A stretch of 64,000 nucleotides of DNA from Herbaspirillum frisingense GSF30 (lineage in GTDB: Bacteria > Pseudomonadota > Gammaproteobacteria > Burkholderiales > Burkholderiaceae_D). The stretch is taken from contig NZ_AEEC02000018.1 of the NCBI RefSeq assembly GCF_000300975.2, positions 52,036-116,035 of the forward strand. The letters are read 5' to 3'. Of the stretch, positions 9,692 through 18,620 are shown one piece after another (within the stretch, counting starts at the first letter, position 1; every line of letters begins with the position of its first letter). Both the position numbers and the translations under genes were made by a program. Below the pieces are notes generated by a model that did not search any database, was not told where the DNA came from, and saw nothing but the letters and a program-made list of their open reading frames with translations.

Positions 9692-10237
9692 TTAGTAGCC
9701 GCCCTTCTTGCCGATGCCGGCGAAGGTGAAGTCATAGGTCAGTTCAAAGGTCTTGAACCACGGACCGACGCCGGTTTCCTTGTCGACGTGGCGACCGAAG
9801 TGCGCATGCTCATTGGCCTGCGGCGAAGAGATGGTCAGCTTCAGCTTGTACTTGCCCGGACCTTCCAGCTTGACGTTGTCGCCGTAGTGCGGGCCGTCGT
9901 TGGCGACCATGGGCATCATGTCACCCTTGATGGACTTGGTGGAACCGGCCTTGGTCAGTTCGTACTTGATGACCAGGTAGGGCATCCAGTCACCTTCGGC
10001 GAAACCGTTGGGATTCTTGGCCACGGCGCGGATGTCGGCTTCCAGGTGGATGTCGGATTCCTCGGCCTTGCGCATCATGCCGTCCGGTTCCATCTTCACC
10101 GGCTGCAGGTAGACGGCGTTGACTTCGAAGCCGTTCTGGATCTGCGGCTTGCCGATGGGGTATTCAGCTGCCGAGGCGGCTCCGGCGAAGGACATGCTCA
10201 GCACTGCGGCGACGGCAAGTTTCTTGAAACCGATCAT
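9692..10237 (-). CDS. ftrA: FtrA / P19-type periplasmic iron-binding protein
   Basis: A 181-aa protein of the P19/Tp34 family with a clear signal peptide cleaved near ASA-AEYP (residue 23). Conserved metal-site elements are visible: the Met-rich DMMPMVANDGPHYGD segment and the HAHFGRH stretch, which supply the His and Met ligands for copper and iron in P19 proteins. First gene of ftrABCD; the start has an excellent AGGAG ribosome site. Fur control is suggested by the adjacent box. Expected role: capture of ferrous iron in the periplasm, probably as a dimer. Confidence 0.92.
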   Translation of the reverse strand: MIGFKKLAVAAVLSMSFAGAASAAEYPIGKPQIQNGFEVNAVYLQPVKMEPDGMMRKAEESDIHLEADIRAVAKNPNGFAEGDWMPYLVIKYELTKAGSTKSIKGDMMPMVANDGPHYGDNVKLEGPGKYKLKLTISSPQANEHAHFGRHVDKETGVGPWFKTFELTYDFTFAGIGKKGGY

Positions 10238-10261
10238 TGCGTATTCTCCTGGTGGTCAAAT

Positions 10262-10284
10262 GATAATGATTAGCATTAAGTATA
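10262..10284 (-). promoter_or_regulatory. Fur-box-like operator and -10 element upstream of ftrA
   Basis: The 19 bases at 10262-10280 match the Fur consensus GATAATGATAATCATTATC at 15 positions. They touch a minus-strand TATACT -10 element (rc of 10279-10284), so repressor binding would block RNA polymerase. The site is about 25 bp upstream of the ftrA start and explains iron-dependent control of the operon. Confidence 0.75.
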
Positions 10285-10360
10285 TCATCGTTTGAGCCAG
10301 TCTTGCTCGCCTACCTCTGCAATCCAGCAATGCAATGCTGACCCGAGCCGACGGAAAGGC

Positions 10361-10396
10361 AAATAAAAACGCCGCCCGAACTGAATCGGACGGCGT
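10361..10396 (-). terminator. Terminator of the chemoreceptor gene
   Basis: On the minus strand ACGCCGTCCGA pairs with TCGGGCGGCGT (one mismatch) around a six-base loop and is followed by TTTTATTT. It lies about 95 bp after the chemoreceptor stop codon. Confidence 0.85.
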
Positions 10397-10490
10397 CTGT
10401 TGCCGGCAAGTGGCCCGGCCCCTTAGGCCCGTTAGCCCCCTAGCCGCAGCCGCTTGGCTTGTTGCCAATGGCCGGCCGGCAGGATCAAGC

Positions 10491-12167
10491 TCAGAACTCT
10501 TCCAGCTCGGGCTCCATCTTCCGGCTGGCAACCGGGGACGGCGTCGCCGGCAGGCGTGCTGCCTTGGGCGTGACATCCACCGAACGCACTGGCGCAGTCG
10601 CAGCCCCCAGACCGGCGGCAGCCCGCTGTTCCAGCTTGAACACGGCCACCACGCTTTCCAGTTTTTCGGCCTGCCCTTGAAGGGCCTGCGCTGCAGCGGC
10701 AGCTTCCTCCACCAGAGCGGCATTCTGCTGGGTGCCCTGATCCATCTGCGAGATCGCCTGGTTGACCTGGGAAATACCGGTGCTCTGCTCTTCGCTGGCA
10801 TCGGCGATATCACCGACGATCTGGGTCACGCGCTGCACGCTGTCGACGATCTCGCTCATGGTGGTACCGGCCTGCTCCACCAGCTTGCTGCCGCTGCCGA
10901 CCTTGTCCACGGAGTCGTCGATCAATTCCTTGATCTCCTTGGCCGCAGCTGCCGAGCGCTGGGCCAGCGAACGCACTTCCGATGCGACCACGGCAAAGCC
11001 GCGTCCCTGCTCGCCGGCACGAGCAGCTTCCACCGCTGCGTTGAGCGCCAGGATGTTGGTCTGGAAGGCAATGCCATCGATCACGGCGATGATGTCGACG
11101 ATCTTGCGCGAGGAGTCATTGATGGAATTCATCGTGTCGACCACCTGGCGCACCACATCGCCACCCTGGGAAGCGATATGCGACGCCGATTGCGCCAGCT
11201 CATTGGCCTGGCGCGCGTTCTGGGTGTTCTGCAGCACCACCGAGGTCAGCTGTTCCAGGCTGGAGGCGCTTTCTTCCAGTGCGGCGGCCTGCTGCTCGGT
11301 GCGCGCCGAGAGGTCGGCGTTGCCGGCGGCGATCTGGCGTGCCGCCACCGTGACCGAGTCGGTCGAACTGCGGGTGGTCGCCACCACGTCGACGATGCGC
11401 GCCAGCAGCTTGTTGAATGCGGCGGCGGTACGGCCGATTTCATCCATGCGTTCCACCGGCACCGGACGCGACAGGTCCAGGGTCTGGCTGACGTGCTCAA
11501 AGGTCTGCTGGATCTTGCCGAGGCTACGGATCACGCTGCGCAGCATCTGGATGCCCAGCAAGCCCGTGAGCAGGACCGCCACCACGATCACCGCAATCAT
11601 GCTGCGCAGGGCGAAGGCATAGGCCTCGTCGCTCTCCTGCTTGACGGTATCGATCATCTTGCGACCGATCAGGATGTGGTCGTCGAAGCCCTTCTTGGCG
11701 GCCGCCGCCGAGATCGCCAGCGGCGTGCCAGCCTGCAGCGTGGCACGTACGCCGTCCATGTCGTTGGCATAGGCGGCAGCGAAGAACGGCACCAGCGCCT
11801 TGCGATAGGCCTCGATATTGGCCTTGTCGGCCTGGATCAGAGCGCGGTCCTTGTCATCGAAGATCAGGTCGCGCTCGTAGTGGGCGAACTCTTCATCCAG
11901 TGCCTTGTTGGCGGCGTCCACCGCTTTTTGCAAGGCGCTCTTGTCGGGCAAGTTGGCAAACACCGAGAGGCGATAGCCGGCCAGGCGCGAATCGGCCAGG
12001 TAGCCCTTGAGCAGGTTCAGGCTATCCATGCCCGGGATGATGTGGTTCTGGATCAGCTCCAGCCGCTGCTGGGCGCGTTGCAATTGCCACAGGCCGCCGG
12101 CACCGACGAACAGCAGCGCCAGCAGGGCCGTCGAGAGAGTGATGATGAGGCGCTTGGTAATGGTCAT
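10491..12167 (-). CDS. Methyl-accepting chemotaxis protein
   Basis: A 558-aa chemoreceptor. Order: N-terminal helix (~7-27), a four-helix-bundle ligand domain of about 150 residues with [14 protein letters not shown] sequence, a second helix (~190-212), HAMP, and a long cytoplasmic signalling domain with the universal hairpin tip [17 protein letters not shown]. The tail is Pro/Ala-rich and ends in acidic residues, with no clear CheR-docking pentapeptide. The ATG at 12167 is preferred to the frame start at 12221 because the receptor family begins with a short basic stretch before helix 1. The ligand is unknown; small organic or amino acids are typical for the 4HB type. Confidence 0.93.
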   Translation of the reverse strand: MTITKRLIITLSTALLALLFVGAGGLWQLQRAQQRLELIQNHIIPGMDSLNLLKGYLADSRLAGYRLSVFANLPDKSALQKAVDAANKALDEEFAHYERDLIFDDKDRALIQADKANIEAYRKALVPFFAAAYANDMDGVRATLQAGTPLAISAAAAKKGFDDHILIGRKMIDTVKQESDEAYAFALRSMIAVIVVAVLLTGLLGIQMLRSVIRSLGKIQQTFEHVSQTLDLSRPVPVERMDEIGRTAAAFNKLLARIVDVVATTRSSTDSVTVAARQIAAGNADLSARTEQQAAALEESASSLEQLTSVVLQNTQNARQANELAQSASHIASQGGDVVRQVVDTMNSINDSSRKIVDIIAVIDGIAFQTNILALNAAVEAARAGEQGRGFAVVASEVRSLAQRSAAAAKEIKELIDDSVDKVGSGSKLVEQAGTTMSEIVDSVQRVTQIVGDIADASEEQSTGISQVNQAISQMDQGTQQNAALVEEAAAAAQALQGQAEKLESVVAVFKLEQRAAAGLGAATAPVRSVDVTPKAARLPATPSPVASRKMEPELEEF

Positions 12168-12266
12168 GATTGAAAATCCATCGATGAAAATAAAAGGTGC
12201 CGAAGCACGGTGGTACGTCAACTACGCAAACCGGAGTGGCAGCGGAGATGGATGAAGCCCGGTGGA

Positions 12267-13382
12267 TCAGGCCGCCAGCGACGCTTCCGGTGCCGTGGCG
12301 TCGAGCAGGTCGTGATGCTGCCGGCAGAAATCCAGGCCGGCGCGATAGCCCACATCGAACAGCAACTGCATGTTCGAACTCGACCAGTCCAGAACCTGCG
12401 GCCAGTGTTGCTGCGGCACCCCACCCATCAGGTCGACCTTGAGCACCTGACGACGCTGGGCGCCGGTCTGCGGATCACGGTTGTGCTCCAGCTCGAACAG
12501 GCGCTGCTCGGTCTTGGAAATCTTGACCAGCGGCGTGATGATGGAACGCACCCAGGCATCGTAGAGATTGCGCGGCTTGCGGATGAGGCGGTCTTCGCCG
12601 AGGATGTCCAGCACGACCAGGGTATCGACCTCGCCAGCCGGCGCCACGCCAGTCTCCGGGTCGGTAATGAAGGGGGTGAAATTGAGCGTATCCAGTGCCG
12701 CGCCCTCGATGTAGTTTTCGCCGTCGATTTCGGTAGGCGCATAGAGGAAGGGAAAGGACAGCGATGCCCGCACGTGTGCCGGCGTGATCTGGTCCTTGTT
12801 CCAGATCTGCATATGGTGGCGGTCGATGTTGTAGGCGTTGATGAAGAATTCCGGGCGCATGCCCGGCACAGCGCCGAAATCGATGGACTGCTCCAGAAAG
12901 GGCAGATGGGCACACAGACCCAGGCTGCCCGAATGCAGGTCGGAGGGCGACATGGCCGACATCATCAGATGCATCCAGTCGTTCCACTTGGCCGACGCAT
13001 CGGCGAAGTGACGGGTCAGGAGCTCCGCAAACGGACTGCCGGCCAGTCCCGGTATCTGCGGCAGTTGGCCCAGCATCGATTCACGATAGGTTTCGGCTTG
13101 CACTCCTGGCTTCTTGAACACCTTGTAGTTGACCGGGAACAGCTTGTAGATGCTGTCGGCCACCCCGACCTCGGCCCATTGCAGCAGTGCTTCACGCGGC
13201 GAGACATCGCGCGGCGCCGTCGCCAGCAGCCCCATCAGCACCCCCGCGCCCGAGGCGGAGATCACGTCGAACTCCACCCCCTGGTCGAGAAACGCCGCCA
13301 GCGCGCCGGCAATCAATGTCGAGTTGGGCGCCCCGCCCCCGATGACCAGCGCCTTCCTGCTTCGTCCTGGCGAATCTTTCAT
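12267..13382 (-). CDS. Patatin-like phospholipase family protein
   Basis: A 371-aa cytoplasmic protein of patatin-like fold. The oxyanion-loop glycines are at GGGAPN (residues ~15-20). The nucleophile elbow is SASGA instead of the usual G-x-S-x-G, and the catalytic Asp-Gly-Ala position reads EGA in IEGAALDT, so both signature motifs are altered. It may still hydrolyse acyl esters, or be a non-catalytic relative. It sits between a chemoreceptor and a receiver-domain gene, with no operon partner. The long upstream gap (about 450 bp) separates it from the divergent gene. Confidence 0.8.
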   Translation of the reverse strand: MKDSPGRSRKALVIGGGAPNSTLIAGALAAFLDQGVEFDVISASGAGVLMGLLATAPRDVSPREALLQWAEVGVADSIYKLFPVNYKVFKKPGVQAETYRESMLGQLPQIPGLAGSPFAELLTRHFADASAKWNDWMHLMMSAMSPSDLHSGSLGLCAHLPFLEQSIDFGAVPGMRPEFFINAYNIDRHHMQIWNKDQITPAHVRASLSFPFLYAPTEIDGENYIEGAALDTLNFTPFITDPETGVAPAGEVDTLVVLDILGEDRLIRKPRNLYDAWVRSIITPLVKISKTEQRLFELEHNRDPQTGAQRRQVLKVDLMGGVPQQHWPQVLDWSSSNMQLLFDVGYRAGLDFCRQHHDLLDATAPEASLAA

Positions 13383-13836
13383 CGCACCCCCTGTTATGTT
13401 GGCATCCAGCCGTTTTTGTGCGATGCACCGGAAGCATCGCGATACCGCATTTCCTTACCGCGGCAACGTAACTTTTACGCACGGTGGAAATATAGCCGAG
13501 GGGCAACGTCAAAATGCTGCAGTGCGAGATTTTATTACCTCATATCTGGCATTCAGAAATTTAATGAGCCAGACAGGGAGGGGGCAGCGGGGACATAGGG
13601 CAAGCGCCGGGCGTAAAAAGTACCGATCTGTCATTTTGGCGTAAGCAAAATAGGCTAGATCGGAGGACGCTGGCACTGGACGCCAATGATCGGACCACCG
13701 CGCAAGGGCCCACCAGCGGCGCGGGCCGGCGGACGGTGAGCAAACAGCAATGGATTTATGTAACTCCGTATGTCAAACTTGGCGGGCAAAAAAGTGCCAT
13801 ATCTAAAAAAACACAGGTCCAGCTCCTTTCATACGC
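13383..13836. other. Intergenic region between the patatin-like gene and the receiver gene
   Basis: About 450 bp between divergent genes, noticeably more AT-rich at both ends (13480-13660 and 13740-13830) than its surroundings. Short frames here lack ribosome sites and family-like composition, so no gene is called. It presumably holds the two divergent promoters; no convincing -35/-10 pair was identified. Confidence 0.5.
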
Positions 13837-14268
13837 ATGTCCCGCCCCAGCATATTGATGGTCGATCCCAGTCCGGAGTCGGTGGAACTGGCGCGTTTCA
13901 GCCTCTGGCGCAGCAAGCTGGATTGCGCCTTCGGCTGGTTCGAGGATGCCGAGCACACCATGGAGTCGCTGTTGAGCCCGCAGGCGCAAAGCCAGCCGGA
14001 AACCCTTCCCATCATGATCTTCATCGAGCCGCGCCTGCCCCGCATGGAAGGTCTGGAATTGCTGCATCTGCTGCGCTCCCATCCGTCTACACAAGCGCTG
14101 CCGGTGGTCATGTTCGCCACTTCCTACGATGAGACCGACGCCGCCCGCTCGCGCGCGGCAGGCGCCAGCGACTACATCGTCAAGCCGGTGGATGCCCGTG
14201 AATTCATGCAGGTCGTCAGTGACACCGTCGCACGCTGGCTCCCGGCCGACAGCCAGAAAGCGGACTAG
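13837..14268 (+). CDS. Stand-alone receiver-domain protein with Glu at the phosphorylation site
   Basis: A 143-aa CheY-like protein without an output domain. The fold is intact (ILMVD strand 1, PVVMFAT strand 4, conserved Lys in YIVKPV), but the phospho-acceptor position is Glu (MIFIEPRLPRMEG) and only one acidic residue remains in the usual Asp pair. A Glu there often mimics permanent phosphorylation, so it may act as a constitutively active or phosphate-independent partner. It is a paralogue of the gene at 46108, sharing ARF-LWR and WF-DAE patterns, where the Asp is kept. Partner unknown. Confidence 0.85.
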   Translation: MSRPSILMVDPSPESVELARFSLWRSKLDCAFGWFEDAEHTMESLLSPQAQSQPETLPIMIFIEPRLPRMEGLELLHLLRSHPSTQALPVVMFATSYDETDAARSRAAGASDYIVKPVDAREFMQVVSDTVARWLPADSQKAD

Positions 14269-14330
14269 GGAAGAAGGCGAGAAGAAGCGGGGAGAAAACA
14301 GAAGGAAGGCAAAAAGGCGGGACCAGAAAG

Positions 14331-14360
14331 ACAAAAGGGTCCATCTTGCGATGGACCCTT
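14331..14360 (-). terminator. Terminator downstream of tRNA-Arg
   Basis: A perfect 11-bp stem, AAGGGTCCATC/GATGGACCCTT, with a TTGC/GCAA loop, followed on the minus strand by TTTTGTCTTTCT. It is a few bases beyond the 3' end of the tRNA. Confidence 0.8.
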
Positions 14361-14366
14361 CATATC

Positions 14367-14443
14367 TGGTGCGGCTGGCAGGAATCGAACCCACGACCCC
14401 TTGGTTCGTAGCCAAGTACTCTATCCAGCTGAGCTACAGCCGC
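14367..14443 (-). tRNA. tRNA-Arg(ACG)
   Basis: A 77-nt cloverleaf with acceptor pairs GCGGCTG/CAGCCGC, an anticodon arm CTTGG-CTACGAA-CCAAG giving anticodon ACG (A34 normally edited to inosine, reading CGN codons), the T-loop GGTTCGATTCC and an encoded CCA end (14367-14369). Confidence 0.95.
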
Positions 14444-14645
14444 GAAAAACAAAATTATAGCAGCAAGTTTTTGCCTTTGGGAAGCCCCTGCCGCGAAATT
14501 TCCTGGATTTGCAGAATAATTACCAAGAAACTCCCTGCCCCTTCACTTCCGACTAAGCTGATCCGCACCCTTGCGCAGCATGCCGGAGATGACCGCATCT
14601 CGCCCGGCGGCTATGATGGCGACTCGATCCACCCCACCCTGCCCC

Positions 14646-15314
14646 ATGCCCGACCACGCCGCTACCGACCTGACGCACGAACAGCGCATCCGCGAGCAAG
14701 AGCGCGCCCGCATCGCGCGCGACCTGCACGATGAGCTGGGTGCCCAGTTGGTCGGTATCGGCATGGCGCTGGGCCAGTTGCGGGAGCAGCTGAGCGCAGG
14801 CGGCGACACCGGATCCGCCCTCGGCCATGCCGACTACGCCCGGGAACTGCTGGCGCAGGCGCACCAGAGCATGGACCAGATCATCGACGACCTGCGTCCG
14901 CCCATCGTTGAATTCGGCCTGGTCGACGCCCTTGCCTGGCAGTGCCGCCAAGTCACCCGACAGAGCGGGCTGCCGTGCAGGCTCGACAGTCCTTCCGCGC
15001 TGCCGCTGCAGGACGAATTCGTGGTGCTGAGCCTGCTGCGCATCGCGCGTGAGGCGCTCAACAATGCCGTGCGCCATGCACAGGCCAGCCAGATCGACGT
15101 AAAGCTCACCCTGGCGAACGGCACCCTGCTGCTGGCCATTACCGACAACGGCATCGGCTTCGTCCCGCAGGCCGTGCGCCAGCACGGACAGGGCCTGCGC
15201 AACATGCGACAGCGCGCACAGGCGCTGGGTGCCAGCCTGGCGCTGGAACGCGGTGGCAGCAAAGGGAGCGAGGGCGGCAGCAGCATCGTCCTCCGGATGC
15301 CTGTCCCTCTCTGA
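14646..15314 (+). CDS. Sensorless NarX-type histidine kinase
   Basis: About 222 residues comprising only a HisKA_3 dimerisation/phosphoacceptor domain (RARIARDLHDELGAQL, His in the DLHDELG box) and a HATPase_c domain (N box AREALNNAVRHAQA, G1 ITDNGIGF, G2 HGQGLRNMRQRA). No membrane helix or recognised sensor domain is present. The start is uncertain: the frame is open to a TTG at 14571 with several ATGs between, and none has a good ribosome site; 14646 is just before the conserved part. It should phosphorylate the NarL-like regulator encoded 83 bp downstream. Confidence 0.85.
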   Translation: MPDHAATDLTHEQRIREQERARIARDLHDELGAQLVGIGMALGQLREQLSAGGDTGSALGHADYARELLAQAHQSMDQIIDDLRPPIVEFGLVDALAWQCRQVTRQSGLPCRLDSPSALPLQDEFVVLSLLRIAREALNNAVRHAQASQIDVKLTLANGTLLLAITDNGIGFVPQAVRQHGQGLRNMRQRAQALGASLALERGGSKGSEGGSSIVLRMPVPL

Positions 15315-15397
15315 GCGAACGCTATAGAATACGGCCTCGCGCAGCCTACCCGGCCGGCGCCATCCGCAGCACCTCCAGAGGAACCAAGCGCCCGCCC

Positions 15398-16051
15398 ATG
15401 AGCAAGAAAGTCACCGCCGCCATCAAGGTCCTGATCGCTGATGACCACGCCATCGTGCGCGAGGGTCTGCGCCAGATCTGCGCCGGCACCAAGGATATCC
15501 TCGTGACCGGGCATGCCGCCAACGGCCTGGAAGCCATCAAGCTGGCGCGCGAAGGCGATGGCAACGTCATGTTGCTGGACATCGTGCTCCCCGACCGCAA
15601 CGGCATCGACATCCTCAAGCAGATCCGCAAGGAGCAACCCGAATTGCCGGTGCTGATCCTCTCCGTGCACCGCGAAGATCAATACGCCATCCGCGCCCTC
15701 AAGGCCGGTGCCGCTGGCTTCCTCAACAAGCAGGCGGCGCCCGCCGAACTGCTGGCCGCCATCCGCCAGGCCGCTTCCGGCCGCAAGTACGTCAGTCCCT
15801 CACTGGCGCAGGAACTGGCCACCCAGATCGGCTTCGATCACGACACCCCGCTGCACGAAACCCTGTCCGACCGCGAATACCAGACCATGGTCATGATCGC
15901 CTCCGGCAAGACCGTCAGCGACATCGCCGCCGAGCTGCTACTCTCGGTCAAGACCATCAGCATGTACCGCTCGCGGGTACTGGCCAAGATGAAGATGCGT
16001 CACAACGCCGAACTGACCCACTACGCGCTCAAGAACAACCTGGTGGAATAA
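15398..16051 (+). CDS. NarL/FixJ-family response regulator
   Basis: 217 aa: receiver domain (DDH acidic pair at residues ~15-17, phospho-acceptor Asp in MLLDIVLPDRNG, Lys replaced in the FLNKQA segment) and a C-terminal LuxR-type helix-turn-helix (LSDREYQTMVMIASGKTVSD, AELLLSVKTISMYRSRVLAKM). The expected partner is the upstream histidine kinase. Target genes unknown; the nearest downstream gene encodes a diguanylate cyclase 281 bp away. Confidence 0.92.
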   Translation: MSKKVTAAIKVLIADDHAIVREGLRQICAGTKDILVTGHAANGLEAIKLAREGDGNVMLLDIVLPDRNGIDILKQIRKEQPELPVLILSVHREDQYAIRALKAGAAGFLNKQAAPAELLAAIRQAASGRKYVSPSLAQELATQIGFDHDTPLHETLSDREYQTMVMIASGKTVSDIAAELLLSVKTISMYRSRVLAKMKMRHNAELTHYALKNNLVE

Positions 16052-16332
16052 AAGAGACAGAAACAGACAGCGGCGGCAGCTTTGGCTGATGCGGCCCTTT
16101 TCTCCCCCTATTAAATGCATGCCGCGAAAAGGCGCTGACGTACAATTAGTTGTCATTTTGTCGCTCCGATTGAGGAGGCTGACAACGGACTGTCGGCAGC
16201 AGGGGGACCTGTCGGCGTCTGCCAGGTGATCGTCGGTCGGCAGCAGTGCTCAAGCAATACGCCTGTGCGCCGATACCGTAAGGAACTCCCTGTCGCAAAC
16301 CGACATACACACCAACAATAGAGTCAGCCGGC

Positions 16333-17946
16333 ATGTCCAAGAAACCGACCACGCTCACGCCTGTCGAGATCGCCCGAGAAGCTTTCCAGCGACTGGGGGC
16401 CAGGCGTATCGCGCCCACTCCCGACGCGTACCGCATCGCCTATGAAGAAATCCAGGGGGATGCCCCTGGCGTGACAGCCGAAGCCGTATTGGGCAATTTC
16501 GCCACCAAGCTGTCGCGCCAGCCGGGTGAAAATGGTCTCCTGGGAACGCGGCTGGTACGCGCCCGCGACAACGGCGACTGGGCAGAATTCGAGCGCCAGC
16601 TGCTGGAATTCTCCGACGCCAACTGGCAGAGTCGCCCTATCGCTCCGGCCGCACCGATGGTGCCGCACGGCGAGCTGGTCCCCATCGATCTGGAGCGCCA
16701 GTTCATCCGGGACAGCAAGAAGGAAAAGATGCTGCGCGAAATGCTGGCTCGGGTGCTGGTATTCAACCTGCCCTCGCTGCTCTCGACCGCGCCGGAGCTG
16801 GCCAACGAATCGCGCGACAGCGGCCAGGACCTGAAGACCGCCTTCTCGGAACAGGCGATGAACGACATCATCGCCCGCGTCAAGCAACTGAGCTTCCAGA
16901 TCGAGCTCAAGACCGATGACATGGCCCAGCAGCAGGACCTGCTGATGCGCCTGTTCCAGTTGCTGCTGGAAAACATCAACGGCCTGCTGGAACAGGGCTC
17001 CTGGCTGTCCAGCCAGATCGAAACGGTACAAAGCCTGATCGCCGGGCCGCTCAGCAGCACCTCGCTGGCCGACGCCACCAAGAACCTCAAGGAAGTGATC
17101 TACAAGCAGGGTCTGCTGAAGAACACCCTGTCCGAGGAAAAGGTGGTGGTCAAGAACATGATGCTGACCTTCGTGGACCGGCTCTCGGCCATGGTCTCCA
17201 CCACCGACAACTACCAGCGCACGATTCGCGGTTTCTCGCAGCAGATCAGCCAGGCCGGCAACATCGCCGACCTCAACAGCGTGCTCAGCGAGATCATGAG
17301 CGAAACCCAGAAGGCGCAGGAAGAAGCGACCCGTTCGCGCGACGCCATGGAAGATGCGCGCCAGGAAGTGGAAAAGGCCGAAGATCGCATCCACACCCTG
17401 GAGCAGCAGTTGCAGCAGATGGGCGAACTGGTGCGCGAAGACCAGCTGACCGGCAGCCTGAACCGCCGTGGCATGGACGAATCGCTGGACCGCGAGATCG
17501 CCAATGCAGTACGGCGCGACACGCCGCTATGCGTGGCACTGCTGGACCTGGACGATTTCAAGCGCATCAACGACACCCATGGCCATGCCACTGGTGACGA
17601 AGTGCTGGTGCACATGGTGCAGGTGATCAAGGAGACACTGCGCAAGCTGGACGTGATCGCCCGCTTCGGGGGCGAGGAATTCGTGGTACTGATGCCCGAG
17701 ACCACGCCGCAGGATGCGGTACAGATCATCACGCGGGTACAGCGCGAACTGACCAAGCGCATCTTCATGCACGAGAGCCAGCGCCTGCTGATCACCTTCA
17801 GTGCCGGCGTGGCGGTCTACCACCCGGGAGAGAGTCAGGCAGAGCTGCTCAAGCGCGCCGACGTCGCGCTTTACAAGGCCAAGAACGCCGGCAAGAACCG
17901 CATCATCTTTGCCGAACCACCCGCCGGTGCCGCACCGCTGGTCTAG
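16333..17946 (+). CDS. Soluble diguanylate cyclase with long helical N-terminus
   Basis: A 537-aa cytoplasmic GGDEF protein. The first ~340 residues are mostly helical with no recognised sensor domain and no membrane helix, and end in a coiled coil (about 320-370, rich in Glu/Gln/Arg). The cyclase domain follows: GGEEF at residues 446-450 with an intact RKLD inhibitory site at 437-440, so synthesis of c-di-GMP with product feedback is expected. The N-terminal part resembles the YcdT/AdrA-unlike 'GGDEF with DUF-type helical region' architecture common in betaproteobacteria. Monocistronic. Confidence 0.9.
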   Translation: MSKKPTTLTPVEIAREAFQRLGARRIAPTPDAYRIAYEEIQGDAPGVTAEAVLGNFATKLSRQPGENGLLGTRLVRARDNGDWAEFERQLLEFSDANWQSRPIAPAAPMVPHGELVPIDLERQFIRDSKKEKMLREMLARVLVFNLPSLLSTAPELANESRDSGQDLKTAFSEQAMNDIIARVKQLSFQIELKTDDMAQQQDLLMRLFQLLLENINGLLEQGSWLSSQIETVQSLIAGPLSSTSLADATKNLKEVIYKQGLLKNTLSEEKVVVKNMMLTFVDRLSAMVSTTDNYQRTIRGFSQQISQAGNIADLNSVLSEIMSETQKAQEEATRSRDAMEDARQEVEKAEDRIHTLEQQLQQMGELVREDQLTGSLNRRGMDESLDREIANAVRRDTPLCVALLDLDDFKRINDTHGHATGDEVLVHMVQVIKETLRKLDVIARFGGEEFVVLMPETTPQDAVQIITRVQRELTKRIFMHESQRLLITFSAGVAVYHPGESQAELLKRADVALYKAKNAGKNRIIFAEPPAGAAPLV

Positions 17947-17979
17947 CCGCAGCGCCGGGCGCAGCAGCTCCGTACGGCC

Positions 17980-18585
17980 TCAGTACGGACTGCCGCTGCC
18001 GGCCAGCTTCCAGCGTCGCCAGCCGGCGGCGGCCATCACCACGAACAGCGCATAGAGCATGGCCGTCAACGTCAGGTGCTTGTACAGGTACAGGCCGACG
18101 TAGAGCACGTCCACCGCGATCCACACCAGCCAGTTCTCCAGCTTCTTGCGCGAGAGCAGGAACTGCCCCACCAGGCTACCGGCGGTCAGGAAGCCATCCA
18201 TGTGCGGCACGTCGGTATCGGTGTAGCGCTGCAGGAACCAGGACAGCAGCCACCACCCGGCCAGCCAGGCGGTCGCCATCATGGCCCAGCCGGATCGCGT
18301 CAAGGTCGACACCTGCAGCGGCCGGTGCTGCTCGCCGCCACGCAACCATTGATACCAGCCCCAAACCGACACCGCCACGAAGACGAACTGCAGGCCGGCA
18401 TCGCCATACAGGCGCGCGTCGGCAAACACGGCGGCATACAGCAGCGAGGACAGGATGGAAAACAGCCAGGCCCAGTGGTTCTGGCCGATATTGAGCCAGA
18501 CCGTCAGCACGGCCAGGGCGAAAGACACCAGCTCCAGCGGCGTGGTGGTGAGGCCGAACCAGGTCAGCGGAGTGTCGGGACTCAT
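17980..18585 (-). CDS. pnuC: PnuC-type nicotinamide riboside transporter
   Basis: A 201-aa membrane protein with about seven helices of the PnuC family. Diagnostic segments are WLNIGQNHWAWLFSILSS, the Trp-rich VSVWGWYQW and the C-terminal NWLVWIAVDVLYVGLYLYK. It imports nicotinamide riboside (or, in relatives, other vitamin precursors) by facilitated diffusion, with trapping by phosphorylation. It follows ftsB by 35 bp in the same direction, so it may be co-transcribed. No riboswitch-like structure fits in the short gap. Confidence 0.9.
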   Translation of the reverse strand: MSPDTPLTWFGLTTTPLELVSFALAVLTVWLNIGQNHWAWLFSILSSLLYAAVFADARLYGDAGLQFVFVAVSVWGWYQWLRGGEQHRPLQVSTLTRSGWAMMATAWLAGWWLLSWFLQRYTDTDVPHMDGFLTAGSLVGQFLLSRKKLENWLVWIAVDVLYVGLYLYKHLTLTAMLYALFVVMAAAGWRRWKLAGSGSPY

Positions 18586-18620
18586 GCAGCAGCAGGCAGA
18601 TTCAGGAGCGTATCAGACCA

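Noticed and set aside
10335..12173. 612-aa plus-strand frame opposite the chemoreceptor gene
   Set aside because: A shadow of a high-GC gene; His/Gly/Gln-rich, no domain, and the minus-strand frame has a clear MCP signature.
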